Source: Siphonodentalium dalli
Taxonomy: Eukaryota; Mollusca; Scaphopoda; Gadilida; Siphonodentaliidae
Reading direction: 5' to 3'
NCBI GenBank assembly: GCA_032622095.1
Contig: CP136064.1
Location: 217,944,205-218,008,204 of the forward strand
DNA length: 64,000 nucleotides
The notes beneath the pieces were generated by a model that saw only the letters and a program-made list of their open reading frames with translations, made no database searches and was not told the origin of the DNA. Both the position numbers and the translations under genes were made by a program. Of this stretch, positions 10,101-19,890 are shown piece by piece; position 1 is the stretch's first letter, and every line of letters begins with the position of its first letter.

Positions 10101-12237
10101 GCAACAGTTCCACATTATTAACCACAACTTACGTTTTATGTCGGATTTAAGTTTTATGTCGGATTTTAAATAGCCGATGTACGACATAAGAAAGATAACT
10201 CTAATTTACATCTCGAGCGAAATATTGATGGATGATGCAACCGATATGCCAACTAATTTCCCGCAAGTTCCACCTTTTACTCATTGTCACTGATCAAAAT
10301 GCCGAACTTTATTTATCATAAATAATAATAGAAGTTTCCCCACTATATTTGTTTTTCGCATTATAGAACTGGTTGAATTAATGTGGTCCGTTTTATAAGC
10401 TCCATTACAGTACTGTTACCAAATTACTTACTGTCATTATTAAAGGAGCCAATGAGAACAACTTGCATGCATGGGAACTTGCCCAACAATGCCAAATTAA
10501 TTAAGGCCTACATTCTGCTTCATTTATAGTAGAAATATGGTAAAATGCCATCATTGTGCGCCATCACTATTATTTGGCACCATCACTATTATTAATAACA
10601 CCCGAAAATGTGCACCATCACTATTATTTGGCCATCACTATTATTAGGCAGGGGAGAGTAAGATATTGGGATGGCGATTTGCTGTTTTTAGTCCAAGCCC
10701 GCTTGTATACCATTCCTATCACACGAGTTACGCCCACGATCTGTGGCGGGAATTTGTGGTGTATTTTACTCGATTTACCTAGCAAATCAATACATGATGC
10801 TATATCGGAAAGGCTTACATCTTATGGTCATAATGGTGTATAATAATCTAACTTTAATGTTAAATTACACATAGAATATTCCGGTTGATTGCCACAAACA
10901 TCGATTTGTTTCTCTGTTTGTTTACGTTTTAACCGAAAGCCGAAGTGGTCCGAATAAGTTCGGCATAATCCGCTGTTTGTTCTGGGAATTCTACTTTCGG
11001 TTTCTATATATAGCGCGGGTTTTCCGAAAAAAAATGGCGAAAACCGATCGCCCGAAAGTCCAGTTTTCTATGTGCTTTCAGAACAATTCCCACACTAAAA
11101 ACTTAATGACATAATGGAGGATCAGAACGGTAGTTTTGTTGACAATTTTCGCAAGCAACTTGTCAAAATTGGAGCAAATTAGAACTCTTGTGTCTGACTT
11201 GCCATGCGTGTGATGTGCATTTTGACATCTGTGTTGATAAAATAATCGGAGAACCGAATCACACAGTTTCGAAATATAGTTCTTCCGTTTTAGTGGGACT
11301 TTTCAAACTTAAGGTTAAAAATTTATACAAATTTTATTTGATTTTTTGTGTGCTTAACAAGAGCAGTATATTGCCCTGTTCGCTTAGTATATATCTTAAT
11401 TTCGCGGAAGTCCACCAAATATGGGTGAAATGTAGCACCATATAAGGCATATTATATCTAATGTTCGTTGTGTTTACACTGTTTTAAACGTTGAGAGGGT
11501 TGTATTAATTCCCGTAATTTATTTAGTGTATTACATTTATATATCCAATGTTTAATTAATCTATTTATTATTTTATTTATTGACATACATAATTACGATT
11601 ACAATGGAGAATTCATCGTAATTTGCGCTGTTGTCCAAAATCTACGGAATATTTTCAACGGAAAATGCCGAACACAGTTCGCGAGGTCAACCGAGTTCGC
11701 ATACTTTAAAAAAATTGTAAACATTGAGGTAAATGTCTCTTTTCGCATTAAATTACCGTTTTAAATTCCCAACTGATGTGGGTTTCAGATAAAATAGCAT
11801 GTCTTCTGCGGAAAATATCCGTTTATTGTCGCAATTGTGATATTTTATTTCATATAATTGTGGTTTTATTTGAGCGGGTCACTAACGCTTAAGCTCTGTC
11901 ATAAGAGAGCATATAGGACGGGCTTGGACTAAAAACAGCAAATCGCCATCCCAATATCTTAGCTGGTTTTAGTACAAGAAGACTTGGACTACATTGTAGT
12001 CAGTAAATACACTTCAATGAGAGCTTTCCGATGAATGGCAATAAGCCATATTTCCGACTAAATCCTGAAAAATTACCCATAATTCTGCTGTGGTTAAGGA
12101 GTCGATTATTTAGGGTATTACTGTACCGGTATACTGTATGTTGAGATCTATATTTGTTGCTTGAAACTTATACTGACCTTTTCTGATAGCTTCTCCTCCT
12201 GGGCATCAACTGCCGCACCCCAGTCATCATCCGCCAT
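998..12237 (-). CDS. DDX19: DDX19/Dbp5-like DEAD-box ATP-dependent RNA helicase (3'-partial, 9 exons)
   Basis: Family role: RNA-dependent ATPase at the cytoplasmic face of the nuclear pore that remodels mRNPs during mRNA export, activated by Gle1 with IP6 and bound by Nup214. Exons (minus): 12178-12237, 8795-8942, 6161-6299, 5078-5170, 4619-4721, 3281-3395, 2816-2993, 1858-2101, 998-1160; all junctions are GT/AG and in phase. About 414 residues are encoded. Visible motifs: start [16 protein letters not shown] motif GFDAPSKIQ (about 128-136), Walker A SQSGTGKT (155-162), PTYELALQ (187-194), GTPG (233-236), DEAD (259-262), SAT (292-294), MIFCQ (356-360), TTNVSARG (408-415). Motif VI HRIGRTGR and the C-terminus, roughly the last 85 residues of a 480-residue family member, are off the left edge. 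The word choice fits DDX19/DDX25 rather than other DEAD-box groups. No lesion is seen, so it is probably functional. A 5'UTR intron acceptor lies at 12255-12256. Confidence 0.95.
1858..2101 (-). CDS. DDX19: DDX19 exon 8 (SAT motif, linker, motif IV)
   Basis: 244 nt encoding [33 protein letters not shown] and SMIFCQ. Acceptor TTTTTACAG, donor CAG then GTTAGT. Confidence 0.95.
2574..2830. repeat. 58-bp tandem array containing the DDX19 exon 7 donor site
   Basis: GGGATCATACCTTTG recurs at 2574, 2632, 2690, 2748 and 2806, exactly 58 bp apart. Each unit splits into two diverged 29-bp halves (GGGATCATACCTTTG and GGGTTCATAGCTATG types). The last copy overlaps the real exon 7 donor, and the four downstream intronic copies keep CAAAG followed by GTATGAT, so each is a decoy 5' splice site with about 15 bases of exon edge. 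Confidence 0.95.
2816..2993 (-). CDS. DDX19: DDX19 exon 7 (GTPG and DEAD motifs)
   Basis: 178 nt encoding [14 protein letters not shown] and [16 protein letters not shown]. The donor CAAAG then GTATGA and the last coding bases are one monomer of the 58-bp array at 2574-2830. Confidence 0.95.
3281..3395 (-). CDS. DDX19: DDX19 exon 6 (motif Ia)
   Basis: 115 nt encoding [16 protein letters not shown] and [10 protein letters not shown]. Its acceptor (TTATAG at 3396-3397 in gene orientation) and first 20-odd coding bases are the first monomer of the 79-bp tandem array at 3373-3650. Confidence 0.93.
3373..3650. repeat. 79-bp tandem array containing the DDX19 exon 6 acceptor
   Basis: TATGTGGGTGCCAAACATAA begins at 3373, 3452, 3531 and 3610, exactly 79 bp apart. 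The first copy is exon 6 itself (start of exon plus acceptor). Read in gene orientation, copies at 3531 and 3610 keep an AG acceptor after a TTATTG tract; the 3452 copy has lost it. Confidence 0.95.
3930..4480. repeat. Dispersed GGGACATAACTC-type repeat
   Basis: Three diverged units of roughly 170 bp share AAAGGGACATAACTC, a CCATATTTGAACTTGA block and a TCAAATTCTG block. Related units are at 28505-29400, 34310-34450 and 40250-40630. It lies within DDX19 intron 5. Confidence 0.7.
4619..4721 (-). CDS. DDX19: DDX19 exon 5 (Walker A)
   Basis: 103 nt encoding [16 protein letters not shown] and [11 protein letters not shown], containing motif I with its lysine and threonine. Acceptor CATTGCAG, donor CAG then GTTTGT. 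Confidence 0.95.
5078..5170 (-). CDS. DDX19: DDX19 exon 4 (Q motif)
   Basis: 93 nt encoding [17 protein letters not shown] and [11 protein letters not shown]. The aromatic residue and the glutamine of the Q motif that contacts adenine are present. Acceptor TTTATAG, donor CC then GTGAGT. Confidence 0.95.
6161..6299 (-). CDS. DDX19: DDX19 exon 3
   Basis: 139 nt encoding [11 protein letters not shown] and [19 protein letters not shown], the conserved region N-terminal to the Q motif in DDX19. Acceptor TTTTTCAG, donor CT then GTGAGT. Confidence 0.95.
6655..7240. repeat. Dispersed repeat with GATGTGGCCTGTAGGGT core
   Basis: About 110-130-bp units carry a CAGCCATGTTTTTCATCGAA block and GAGGGATGTGGCCTGTAGG. 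The same family is at 51240-51975 and 53195-53930, and its end piece recurs near 46850-46960. Reading frames in it are incidental. Confidence 0.75.
7269..8003. mobile_element. Foldback element built of GCGCTTAAGCGC palindromes
   Basis: Terminal inverted repeats TTTCACATTTATTATTTATT at both ends enclose several TTTGCGCTTAAGCGCAAA palindromes (near 7330, 7370, 7900, 7950 and 7970). The centre (7440-7840) holds a diverged direct repeat of about 200 bp starting CCCAAGAATT. No transposase frame is present, so it is non-autonomous. It lies in DDX19 intron 2, and I see no clear TSD. Confidence 0.75.
8409..8672 (+). CDS. Unrecognised 87-residue reading frame in DDX19 intron 2
   Basis: This plus-strand frame starts [19 protein letters not shown] and ends GLAHEWVR then TAG. 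It sits in a locally less AT-rich patch, with CCGGAATGG at the start, and has balanced amino-acid composition, unlike neighbouring chance frames. A possible donor TAG/GTATGA directly follows the stop, so it might be an exon with the stop at its edge. I recognise no family. It could be a transposon gag-like fragment, a nested gene or chance. Confidence 0.3.
   Translation: MAHIRTDSESHGHVRLPRWTAPIDGEDEKKFKLEFGAIKHYFKNIDRVHTTGNSHMVMWSLNAFYNNLHRTDAIREWTVGLAHEWVR
8795..8942 (-). CDS. DDX19: DDX19 exon 2, proline-rich N-terminal segment
   Basis: 148 nt, entering in phase 0 and leaving with one base. It encodes a low-complexity stretch [18 protein letters not shown] followed by an acidic/basic linker ending PQEEK. 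The acceptor is CTTGCAG and the donor is AAAAAG then GTCAGA. The proline run is not typical of vertebrate DDX19 N-termini. Confidence 0.85.
9384..11991. mobile_element. 2.6-kb Mutator-like TIR element with 9-bp TSD
   Basis: The ends are TAGTCCAAGTCTTCTTGTAC... and its inverse; about 31 bp match (through AAAACCAGCTA). Both sides are flanked by CATTGTAGT (9375-9383 and 11992-12000), a perfect 9-bp target duplication as made by Mutator-like transposases. No transposase frame is recognised. An inner inverted pair, AAGATATTGGGATGGCGATT, at about 10661 and 11963 continuing through TTTTTAGTCCAAGCCCG, makes the structure nested. It inserted into a repeat whose other copy is near 31030-31440. Confidence 0.85.
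10570..10650. repeat. Short CCATCACTATTATT direct repeats
   Basis: Four near-copies of CCATCACTATTATT lie side by side; related CATCACGATTATT words occur near 9475-9515. They belong to the interior of the Mutator-like element. Confidence 0.7.
12016..12127. repeat. Half of the 44213-44412 palindrome
   Basis: Single arm starting GAGAGCTTTCCGATGAATGG and ending GGTATTACTG, nearly identical to one arm of the perfect palindrome at 44213-44412. The other arm is absent here. Confidence 0.85.
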
Positions 12238-12254
12238 ATTAATTTGTGTTTTGT
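12178..12254 (-). CDS. DDX19: DDX19 exon 1 (5'UTR end plus start codon)
   Basis: The ATG is at 12235-12237 and starts [20 protein letters not shown]; coding part 12178-12237, phase 0 at the donor (AAG then GTCAGT). Upstream, a pyrimidine tract TTTTCTTTTAG ends at 12255, so 12238-12254 is the end of a 5'UTR exon part and a further non-coding exon with the promoter lies to the right. Confidence 0.9.
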
Positions 12255-12359
12255 CTAAAAGAAAACAGAAGATAGATGACGTGACCAATGGTGGAAACAT
12301 TTATATAAGACATTTGTTCTGCAGCATGTTACCAGTAAAGCAATAATATTTATTATTCA

Positions 12360-13290
12360 GCCGCTAAGGGCACAATATCTCCAGGGATGCTTATGTGTGG
12401 CTACTCCTTGTTGTCGCCTTATTCAGCCACTGCTGTCTTATTCTGCCACCACTAGCAGCAGCAGAATAGCCTGTATGAACTGTGAATAACTGACACATTG
12501 TGACCTATGATATGTAATCTTCATTGTAAGGTGTGGTAATCACAAAATCACAGCAACCAGATAAAACTTGAGGCCCAGACACTTCGTTGTTGTGGGTGCA
12601 GTACGGGGTATGCTGTCCAATCGTGGTGCAGACATTAATGGCTGACATTTGTACATGCCTCTGTGTGTGCACATTAAAGAACGCTACAGGAGTCACCACG
12701 GGATTATAAAGTTACTTGTAGTGCTGGGCGATATGACGATATATCGGGTATAGCCAGTTTTAATTTTTATATCGTCAATAATATTGTCTGAAATAAAAAT
12801 ATTGTAATACTGTCCCAAGTTGTAATATTCTCCATGTAGGTTGAAACCCATTATACATGTACATGTATGGTCCCAACAAACTGAGTAGTTAGAGTAAGTA
12901 TAATAGTATCAAACTTCGCGGAAACACGCTCCTTCATAACAAAATGTAAACTAATTTGAATGCCATTTGATTATAATGCATGTGTAGTGGAATTCAGGAT
13001 GTACCTGACCTGCTGCCAAGCGATGGGTCGCAATGTAAAACGGTGTATAAAATTGATATGGGAAGACGGTCTCAGTTGTTATATGTTTGGAAATAACTTT
13101 CTACAAGTGAATGGTTTCACATCGTGCCGATTTTCAGATTAGTCACAACAGAATATTACTATTAGAAGACCATTTTAATTTTTGAAACAAACCAAAATTT
13201 AAACTGATAGGGCAGTGGTATGAGATTTTGTAGTCAAAACATTGTAAAGATGTACAAAACACTGTTTCCCAAATGTTGCCACAATGATCC
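12360..13290. other. Intergenic/5' region of DDX19 with one hAT-like end
   Basis: No exon seen. At about 12718 the words GTGCTGGGCGATATGACGAT resemble the terminal sequence of common hAT MITEs, but I find no matching opposite end. The DDX19 5' exon and promoter may lie here or further right. Confidence 0.4.
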
Positions 13291-13296
13291 TGTCAG

Positions 13297-14268
13297 AGAC
13301 GCTAATGGGGTCGTAAGTTCGTAACGTTTTATACATAAATGCACACCAGTCTCAGTCGGCGCGAGATTGAAACGTTACCGTAAATAATTGCCGTCTGCTT
13401 CAATTCATAACTATTTTTCTTCCGAAGTTCTGATAAAGGCATTCTTTTATCATAATTATCGAAACTGCAATACACAGTTGTTGTAAACTTGTCAAAAAAA
13501 CCCGAAAAGAGATGTCACCACCCCTACTTATTAATATAATTGACAAGTAGGGAAAGCTACTGAGCCCACCCATCTCCCATCAAACCATATGTCACCGCTC
13601 GTTTCGTGTTCAATTGCAATAATAAAAACATTAATTTCAGAAAAGTATCACATCCTAGTAATAAAACATATATTTCTTTTCATGTTTACCGTAAGTGCAG
13701 TAGAAAATTATCACTTTATAATTACTTGTATGATGTATCGTATACAACTTCCCAAAACAACTGTGCAACTGTGGGCTGCCGATTCCACGAGTCGCCATCC
13801 GAGAGTCAAGGGCAGATAATTTCAAATGCTATTATCTGCGCCTGACTCTCGGATGGCGACATGGTTTGATGGGAGATGGGTGGGCTCAGTAGCTTTCCCT
13901 ACTAGTACCGGTACTTGTCTATTATATTAATAAGTAGGGGTGGTGACATCTCTTTTCGGGTTTTTTGACAAGTTTCCAACAACTGTGCTGCAATAAGATT
14001 GGTCATCGGTCGCATATTTTTCTTAGTATTAAACAGGAAAGGAAAGAACTGCATGGTTGTTTGGTCGATGAATGGAAGAAAATAAACTTACAAAAAATAT
14101 CAAAACGTGTGCATTTATGTAGAAAACACTACGACAATGACCCCTGTCACATGACACTACGCGAGACTGGTGTTCATTTATGTATACATAAATGCACACG
14201 TATAAATAAATGCACACGGTGTGCATATTTGTATAAAACATTACGACAACGACCCCATTAGCGTCAGA
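13297..14268. mobile_element. Foldback TIR element with THAP-like coding remnants
   Basis: The ends GACGCTAATGGGGTCGT (13297) and its inverse near 14268 are inverted, and long inner arms follow (13483-13595 with 13857-13985, including ACCCGAAAAGAGATGTCACC). A smaller nested pair surrounds GTCGCCATCCGAGAGTC (13790-13860). On the plus strand, NNCATVGCRFHESPSES (about 13757) and KKINLQKISKRVHLCRKHY (about 14080-14140) look like the N- and C-terminal ends of a THAP zinc-binding domain. This is suggestive only. Confidence 0.6.
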
Positions 14269-14904
14269 GACGCAACTGGGCCATAGCCATAGTCATATGA
14301 TAGTGTAGTCCAAAATTGACTATACATTGAATGTATAGTCCAACTTTCCCCATCGCTGGTAACGGAGCTTTTTCTTCAAGTCCGGAAAGGAAGAATGTGA
14401 CGCAAGATACGACCAAACCGCGATGTTTTCCGGGTAATACATGTGCTACTGCATCACCCTGACATACCTTTCATATTCCTTTTCCAAAAATGAGAGATTT
14501 ATTGAGAATATTCCGCTGGAGCCGACGGTTTTTTAAACAGTTTTAAACATTGGGTTTGCTCGATCGAACTCCGGTCACACCGCACTCGCTGTCGTGGGAG
14601 CAAGTATTTTCGTACCCTGACCAGCTCGTACCCTCCGAAAAAGTAAATTCGTACTCTAGCGCGAAACTATTTAGATATTTCAATAAGGCATGCGTTCAGT
14701 TTCTCATCTAATAACTTTGCTTATCTCATTTTTAACCGGGATTGAACGTATACTATGGAACCCACAGTGATCTCTTGGATGTAAAAGATACAGAAATAGA
14801 ACAGTAACATGCCTGATGTCTTGGACGTGAAAGATACAGAAGTAGAACAGAAACCTGCCTATATATATATATACATACAAATTAAATTAAATAACCATAC
14901 TTAC

Positions 14905-15019
14905 CTGTTTTCAATCGTCGTATTTCATCACTATGCGCCGTGTCGTAATCCAGTTTCTCGTCTAATAACATAAATTTGTCCACCCTGTTTTTAGGGAATG
15001 GGTCCTGGGTCTTTGCCAT
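14905..15019 (-). CDS. First exon of unknown transposon-borne protein, left arm copy
   Basis: The ATG at 15017-15019 opens 38 codons, MAKTQDPFPKNRVDKFMLL then DEKLDYDTAHSDEIRRLKT, ending in a GTAAGT donor. An inverted copy with the same reading is at 15802-15916. It is charged and probably helical at the end. Family unknown; the downstream exon is not found. Confidence 0.5.
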
Positions 15020-15217
15020 TGAGAAACAAATTGCGTCATAGAGGTTTACACTTAGTAAGGCCTATGATCGATAACGATTATAGTATGGAGAGTTGTCAGT
15101 GTGAAAATAGTGTAATCAAATACTTTGATGTATATTATATTTGCCAATAAAAAACATCAAAACAATAATACATATTACAAATAAAAAAAACAAGAATATG
15201 TGCATAGATAATATCAT

Positions 15218-15617
15218 TCACCACAGGCTCACGCGTTTGCCATCGCACATACATTCCCGTGAACAGAAACTGCAGCAGTTGCAGCGAGCGCAATTACATT
15301 TTAGTTTATTGCACATCAAGTTACACTTGATGTCCGAGACAACTAACGGGCTCATTCCATCAACAATAAATTGTTTGAGAATCGCCGCTCGATAACAATG
15401 ACTTCCTGAAAGTATACCAGAAACCTCTTCAGGACAACAGCCGTGCCTCAGCACAACTGCAGAACTTTGCCTGCCATCACGGCCTGCACGGCCCACCTCC
15501 TGCCAATAAGAAATACAACTTGCTGGTGCACCCCAGTGCACAACAATGTCGACATCAGGGATGTCCATCCCCATGCCAAATGCTATCGTAGCGACAAGAA
15601 CTCTCGTATTCCCATGT
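15218..15617 (-). pseudogene. RecQ-family helicase C-terminal exon (transposon-type)
   Basis: A TTTCAG acceptor at 15618 opens a 400-nt exon. It reads [20 protein letters not shown] (motif V region), [20 protein letters not shown] then [12 protein letters not shown] (motif [12 protein letters not shown]), then a cysteine-rich tail with [14 protein letters not shown] and CMC, and stops at 15218. Helicase motifs I-IV are missing upstream, where the right arm begins instead. Cysteine-rich tails after the RecQ core occur in repetitive RecQ-like proteins of invertebrates. This is a truncated, single-exon remnant and not a host WRN/BLM gene. Confidence 0.8.
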
Positions 15618-15801
15618 CTGAAATTTCTTGTTTTTTTTATTTGTAATATGTATTATTGTTTTGATGTTTTTTATTGGCAAATATAATATACATCAAAGTA
15701 TTTGATTACACTATTTTCACACTGACAACTCTCCATACTATAATCGTTATCGGTCATAGGCCTTACTAAGTGTAAACCTCTATGACGCAATTTGTTTCCC
15801 A

Positions 15802-15916
15802 ATGGCAAAGACCCAGGACCCATTCCCTAAAAACAGGGTGGACAAATTTATGTTATTAGACGAGAAACTGGATTACGACACGGCGCATAGTGATGAAATA
15901 CGACGATTGAAAACAG
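15802..15916 (+). CDS. First exon of unknown transposon-borne protein, right arm copy
   Basis: Same 115-nt exon as 14905-15019 in opposite orientation, again with an intact start codon and GTAAGT donor at 15917. Retention of coding capacity in both arms suggests recent duplication or gene conversion between arms. Confidence 0.5.
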
Positions 15917-16499
15917 GTAAGTATGGTTATTTAATTTAATTTGTATATATATATATATATATATAGGCAGCTTTCTGTTCTACTTCTGTATCTTTCACGT
16001 CCAAGACATCAGGCATGTTACTGTTCTATTTCTGTATCTTTTACGTCCAAGAGATCACTGTGGGTTCCATAGTATACGTTCAATCCCGGTTAAAAATGAG
16101 CTAAGCAAAGTTATTAGATGAGAAACTGAACGCACGCCTTATTGAAATATCTAAATAGTTTCGCGCTAGAGTACGAATTTACTTTTTCGGAGGGTACGAG
16201 CTGGTCAGGGTACGAAAATACTTGCTCCCACGACAGCGAGTGCGGTGTGACCGGAGTTCGATCGAGCAAACCCAATGTTTAAAACTGTTTAAAAAACCGT
16301 CGGCTCCAGCGGAATATTCTCAATAAATCTCTCATTTTTGGAAAAGGAATATGAAAGGTATGTCAGGGTGATGCAGTAGCACATGTATTACCCGGAAAAC
16401 ATCGCGGTTTGGTCGTATCTTGCGTCACATTCTTCCTTTCCGGACTTGAAGAAAAAGCTCCGTTGCGAGGCATGGGGGAAATTTCGACGGGATATCTTT

Positions 16500-17900
16500 A
16501 GTATCCCGTAGATTTTCGACTAATGATAGTGTGACTCAATCGCATTCTGACTAAGATTCAAATCGAGTCTACCGAAAATAGGAGAGACAAAATTACTTTC
16601 GAAGTTAAACAGACAATACAATCGACTATGAAAACACATATCAAGTAATATAAACTAACAACTCAATATTATACCTGGATAATACACACCAGTATCGGTC
16701 TATTTCCGTTGTAAGTCAGTAAATTTGAATTAATCACATGTGCTCTCCAGAAATTACAACATAATAATGAAATTCGTACAGATAAACTTCCGTACCGGTA
16801 CCAGTTTTATCCGGTTTTATCTGTCTGCAAGAAGTTGAGCCTAATAATAAGAATGACGGATTAATTTATAACATTGATTAACTTATATTTATAAGCGCAA
16901 TTCAATTACCTCGTAAAATCAATTATCGTTTTAAACACAATTCTGCCAATATATATTACCGTATAATAATGACCCTTTACGAAGTGATTGGCCGCACTTT
17001 AACCCTTTATATATAGTCCAGGCACATTAGACATGAAAGCGAAAAAATAAGGAAATAAATCGGTGAAAGATGATTTTTTAATATTATTTAGGTCTAACAT
17101 CGCGGACTCGTCACGAAAAATCCCATAAAATCCGAGTTGAGCATTCTGTGTTACCGGTATACCATTTATTCCATATAATTTTTATAAAAAATATTTTTCA
17201 CAATCATATAAATAATTGGATACTGCAGCTAATGTACGTAACATGTTTGTCAGCCGAAACATATACAAAAGGCACTCAATATTGTTTAATACTCAATTCT
17301 CAAACCAAACACACCCATTCAAGGGGGAACTTCGAATGAATTTCGCAGATATCGATATGAAATAAAACAATGAGCCAAAACAATGACGATTTTTAAGGAA
17401 AACTGTTGTATTTGATGTCGGATTGCTCGGGCTTCTCAAAATATAGACGCAAGCTATCTGTTTTTAAAACTGCACAGACATCACTCCTTCGTTATAATAG
17501 GCAGAATTAGTGCGACGAGTAAGCGAAATATTCGTGTTTTAAAATAATACGTTCAACAAACGTGGACCTTATTATCTGAACATTTCCCTCAATAAATATG
17601 ACCCCTTATAAATGCACTTTTATTATCTGCTTAAATATGAATGCTACATGTACATCCCTTCAAATCAATAATAGCTAGAGCATTTCCGATGTACCGTGTT
17701 GTAGGCCTACACTTTTTAAAACTTGGTGGGAGAATCAATTTAGTACAGAAAGGGTTTTTAAATTGTGTGCTAAGTACACATGTTCTGTTCTTACCTTGGA
17801 TAAATGGGCAGCATTGGACTATATATATTCACTTGAAGAATTATAATGTGTCGTTACAGTTATTTTTTCAAGACTCATTTATCACTGATATATATCGATC
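16500..17900. other. Intergenic, no gene recognised
   Basis: AT-rich sequence without a supported exon. A diverged piece of the dispersed family containing GTTCAACAAACG and CTTATTATCTGAACATTTCC lies at about 17548-17600. Confidence 0.5.
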
Positions 17901-17924
17901 GAGTTTTCAACCCAACATGTCTTT

Positions 17925-18479
17925 AGCCTGTGGGAGTTTTGGAAGATTGACCGATTTAGGTAAAACCAAGGGTGTTGTAGGGTGGCCCACACGACATTCC
18001 TTCCACACACCACCCAATCCAAAGTGGCCCATCTGGACGAATATTTAGATCGGCTGGGGGCCACCCTACAAATTTTATAAAACCCTTTGTTTTCAAGACT
18101 AAATCGGTCAATTAAGGGGCCGAGAAATGGCATGACTGGGTGCCCTCTTTGAACCATTCTGGATGGCGGCCATTTTGTATCGGGGTACGTAGCCTACATG
18201 TGGTGAATGACTATATTAGGGGGCACCATAAAACACCCTTTGTTTGAACTACATCGGTCAAGGGGCCCAGAAATGACATGGGTACCGGTACGTGTTCTAT
18301 TTGAACCCATCTGCATGGAAGACTGCCATTTTGGATCGGGTGTGGACTGTGTGATGCGTGAAAAGAGTCCATTGGATCCACTTTACAACACCATTTGTTT
18401 GACCTAAATCGCGGTCATGGGGCCACATTATGGCATGGGTGCCCCATTTGAGTCCATCTGGGTGGCGTCCATTTTATAT
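17925..18479. repeat. Satellite-like units of about 140-150 bp
   Basis: Diverged tandem units share CCACCCTACAACACCCTTTG, CTAAATCGGTCAATGGGGCC, GAGAAATGGCATGGGTGCCC and GGATGGCGGCCATTTTG. The array resumes at 19235-19600 after an interrupting repeat. Reading frames through it are products of the repeat. Confidence 0.8.
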
Positions 18480-19234
18480 CTTACATAGAGTCATAGACTC
18501 CTACTTTTATGAGAGGAAGTATGCGTTTGATGATAAACTTGATAGGTATCCACGATCATGTACTGGAAGGACATATTATTAACTCTAAATATAAAACTTA
18601 TTCACTGCACGTTATATTAGATGGCCAATATCCTTATCAAGTTTTATTGAGATTTTATTGCGGAATCAGATTGAATTCAGACAACTTGAAGAACAATTGG
18701 TATCCAATTAATAAAATCCCTTAAACATTGCATGGGCGCTGTCAAATTGAGAGTATTAAATTAAAAGACTGCACGATTTTGTGGTAAATTTACTACAGGG
18801 GAGCAATTAAGTGCACCAGAGCTCAATTTGAAAGATGTCTTCATCATTCAACTCTTTTCGAGCATTAATTCATATCAGCCTTGGGTTGTCATATATATCG
18901 GAATGAAATTGGTATTGGGGTTTGCCATCATGACTGCTTTCAAAAGAGGCAAATTACCATTCATGTTTTCAGTTCTAGAGTTATCCTTCACTGCTTACCT
19001 GGTAGTTGTTTTTTTTGTCAGTCCGTGCAGATATCTCAGCCATTGGTTCAAAACTTGTTAATACATGTTAAAAGGTTGTACACCTATATTATTTTCATCG
19101 CTTTCAAATGGCTCATTTAAAAAACAAAAACCTGCCTGCATGACTGGAAAATTTCTCCCATATTATGAATAAAAGTGAAGTTATTTTTGGCCTTATCAAA
19201 TCCTAATTAAATTTAGCATAGATGTTCGCCATCA
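18480..19234. repeat. LINE 3'-end copy 1 inside the satellite
   Basis: Nearly identical to 26441-27187 apart from small indels. By comparison with that copy it holds the last part of a non-LTR retrotransposon reading frame (YFYERKYAFDDKLDRYPR in plus frame, then stop) and its 3' region. It interrupts a satellite unit between the CCATTTTATAT and CTACAACACCC blocks. Confidence 0.8.
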
Positions 19235-19600
19235 CTACAACACCCTTTATTTGACCTAAATCGGTCAATGGGGTCGAGAAATTGCATGGGGGCACATTTG
19301 AACCCCCTCTGGAGGCGGCCATTTCGGATTGGATGAGAGGGGTGAATATATTGATTGGCTTGGTGCCACCCTACAACACTCTTTGTTGGACCTTTAGAAA
19401 TCGGTCAATGGGCCGAGATATGGCATGGGTGCCCTACTTGAACCCCTCTGCATGGGCGGTCATTGTGGATCAAGTGGGTGAGAGTGGTGAATATTTAGGT
19501 TGCATGGCTTGAGGGCCACCCTATACAACACCCTTTGTGTGAACTAAATCGGACAAGGGCCGAGAAATGGCATGGGTGCCCTATATATTTCGCAGAATAA
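19235..19600. repeat. Satellite-like units, continuation
   Basis: Two and a half further units of the 17925-18479 array, with GAGAAATTGCATGG, GAGATATGGCATGGGTGCCC and GAGAAATGGCATGGGTGCCC. Confidence 0.8.
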
Positions 19601-19890
19601 TCCAGAAGTTGATATCTAAACATGCTGATTAAAGGACACAGATCACTCAATTAGTGATTTAATATAAGTCACAGGAACAATACATTTAGTGTGAAATACC
19701 AAACCTTTCTTTCGAAAATTATTTAACTCAAGTCCTATTGTTTTTGGTCTAAAAATAAACAATGCGACAGGAATGCCTGTGGTTTTCACCTGCATGTAGT
19801 CGGTACGTGCATGAACTGTGCAATTATGCAGAACAGTTCCCATTTTATCTACTTGTTGTGCGATGTAATAGCGCCCACATGCGTGTCACA

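Larger units (their letters stand above)
14361..16464. mobile_element. 2.1-kb long-inverted-repeat element with RecQ exon in the loop
   Basis: Left arm 14361-15196 and right arm 15625-16464 are nearly perfect inverses of each other (about 836-840 bp); the right arm has a longer TA run near 15943-15965. The loop 15197-15624 holds a RecQ-helicase-type coding exon. Each arm carries the same 115-nt exon with a GTAAGT donor, reading outward. I see no target-site duplication. Autonomous relatives are probably RecQ-encoding DNA transposons, which is inference from the cysteine-rich tail. Confidence 0.85.

Noticed and set aside
12717-12800. Complete hAT MITE starting GTGCTGGGCGATATGACGAT
   Set aside because: No matching inverted end or 8-bp duplication could be found within the next kilobase.
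15218-15617. Host RecQ helicase gene such as WRN or BLM
   Set aside because: Only one terminal exon is present, inside a long inverted repeat, with a cysteine-rich tail unlike host RecQ proteins.
17641-18048. Plus-strand open frame of 135 codons
   Set aside because: It runs into satellite-like repeats, has no recognisable domain and no supported splice sites.
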